Shown in pieces: positions 63,359-64,000 of a stretch of DNA of 64,000 nt. The position numbers were made by a program, and so were the translations under genes. Within the stretch, counting starts at the first letter, position 1; each line of letters begins with the position of its first letter. Source of the DNA: Kordia sp. GTDB lineage: Bacteria > Bacteroidota > Bacteroidia > Flavobacteriales > Flavobacteriaceae. The stretch is taken from NCBI RefSeq assembly GCF_022447245.1, contig NZ_JAKVBC010000009.1, positions 1 through 64,000 of the forward strand, read 5' to 3'. Under the pieces are notes generated by a model that saw nothing but the letters and a program-made list of their open reading frames with translations, had not been told where the DNA came from and ran no database searches.

Positions 63359-64000
63359 CTAATGAATACCAAAAATACTTTTTGCTTTTCGAGTGATTTG
63401 TATACGTCGATACTTGCGAATAAAACGTTCTTGCTCAGGATTTACCATTTTTTGAGCCTTAGTTTTTTTGGCAGCAAAGAAGCCTTTCATATAGTCTAAA
63501 AATGTTTTGAAACTTTTCTTTTGAAACGCAATTTTTACTGAAGCAATGAAGGAAATCCAAAAGCCATATCCAAGTTTATAAAAAACAGCTCCATGATTTC
63601 GATGTACTTTTTGTTTATAGGTCTTTCCTGTGGGTTTTAAATGTTTTACTTGTAACGATTGATCTACAAATACTTCCCATTCATAAAAACGAGCTAAAAG
63701 TACATCAGCTGTATCCCAACCTAATGATTTTTGCAAACCACCAATTTGCTCAAAACAAGCTTTACGATAGGCTTTAAATGGTCCACGAACATGATTTTTA
63801 TCTGCAATTACTTCATAAATCCATTCTCCGTTTTTTTCAATATAAGCCAAACCGCCAGCGATTCCAATTTTTGGATTTTTTTCAAAGTGATGGCAAATTG
63901 TTTCAAAATAGTTGGTAGGTAATATAATATCGGCGTCTAACTTTACAATAATTTCAAAATTAGAATCTAAGGTTTCAAAACCTTTGTAAAAAGCCTCTAC
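63359..64000 (-). CDS. Glycosyltransferase family 2 (partial)
   Basis: At least 214 aa, open at the window edge. The visible part carries the GT-2 metal site in FEIIVKLDADIILPTNYFET, acceptor region GPFKAYRKACFEQIGGLQKS and a Trp/Asp segment GWDTADVLLARFYEWEVFVD. A basic C-terminal region with KVHRNHGAVFYKLGYGFWIS follows. It transfers a sugar, probably in envelope polysaccharide synthesis. N-terminus is outside the window. Confidence 0.82.
   Translation of the reverse strand, partial: VEAFYKGFETLDSNFEIIVKLDADIILPTNYFETICHHFEKNPKIGIAGGLAYIEKNGEWIYEVIADKNHVRGPFKAYRKACFEQIGGLQKSLGWDTADVLLARFYEWEVFVDQSLQVKHLKPTGKTYKQKVHRNHGAVFYKLGYGFWISFIASVKIAFQKKSFKTFLDYMKGFFAAKKTKAQKMVNPEQERFIRKYRRIQITRKAKSIFGIH

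Noticed and set aside
1-64000. Global reassignment of TAA to sense
   Set aside because: TAA is the normal terminator of most intact genes here, so any recoding would have to be local or context-dependent.

Overview
The window is an AT-rich chromosomal segment from a gliding marine Bacteroidota, almost certainly Flavobacteriaceae and perhaps close to Kordia (the genus is inference). The evidence is the type IX secretion and gliding genes (GldJ, PorU, PorV, T9SS C-terminal sorting domain), LytTR regulators with TPR/His_kinase sensors, promoters of the TTG-N19/20-TAnnTTTG type, and flavobacterial gene order (gldJ next to murF; porU-porV-cdd-pdhA-pdhC).

Layout. 1-4.2 kb: minus-strand surface operon with a SUMF1-fold protein, a protein carrying seven 81-bp GSNGDGF repeats, and a T9SS-sorted protein. 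4.5-7.2 kb: LytTR regulator plus TPR histidine kinase. 7.7-18.5 kb: long minus-strand run of mostly unrecognised genes around an AAA+ ATPase, with a coiled-coil protein, a probable DUF6638 protein, membrane proteins, an S26 peptidase and two NTF2-like proteins. 18.9-30.3 kb: acyl-CoA dehydrogenase, anmK, Glu/Leu dehydrogenase, NhaD antiporter, an exbB-exbD-exbD2-tonB operon, folC and tRNA-Val. 30.4-45.4 kb: murF, gldJ, porU, porV, cdd, pdhA, pdhC, M28 peptidase, SDR, YceI-like and LURP-one-like genes. 45.5-50.7 kb: thioredoxin, then a four-gene cluster of ferritin-like (PF12902) protein, Cys-rich 263-aa protein, DUF692/MNIO enzyme and DUF2063 partner, read here as a RiPP-type peptide-modification locus. 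50.7-64 kb: lipoproteins, DUF4349, SprT-like, NTF2-like, manC, DUF389, DUF3841, Mla-type ABC pair, PafA-like phosphatase, a second LytTR regulator and a glycosyltransferase cut by the window edge.

Two things stand out. First is the MNIO/Cys-rich cluster at 46.4-50.7 kb, whose presumed substrate is unusually large and contains 21 cysteines in CX5C-like spacing. Second is an unusual density of broken reading frames in otherwise conserved genes. Six genes carry one in-frame stop (five TAA, one TGA) and continue in the same frame with family-typical sequence. Three more, including gldJ, carry one-base frameshifts. Several stops sit where homologues would be expected to have Glu (GAA) or Gly (GGA), compatible with G-to-T changes. 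Assembly error, recent decay and recoding cannot be separated from this sequence alone. TAA ends most intact genes here, so a wholesale code change is unlikely.
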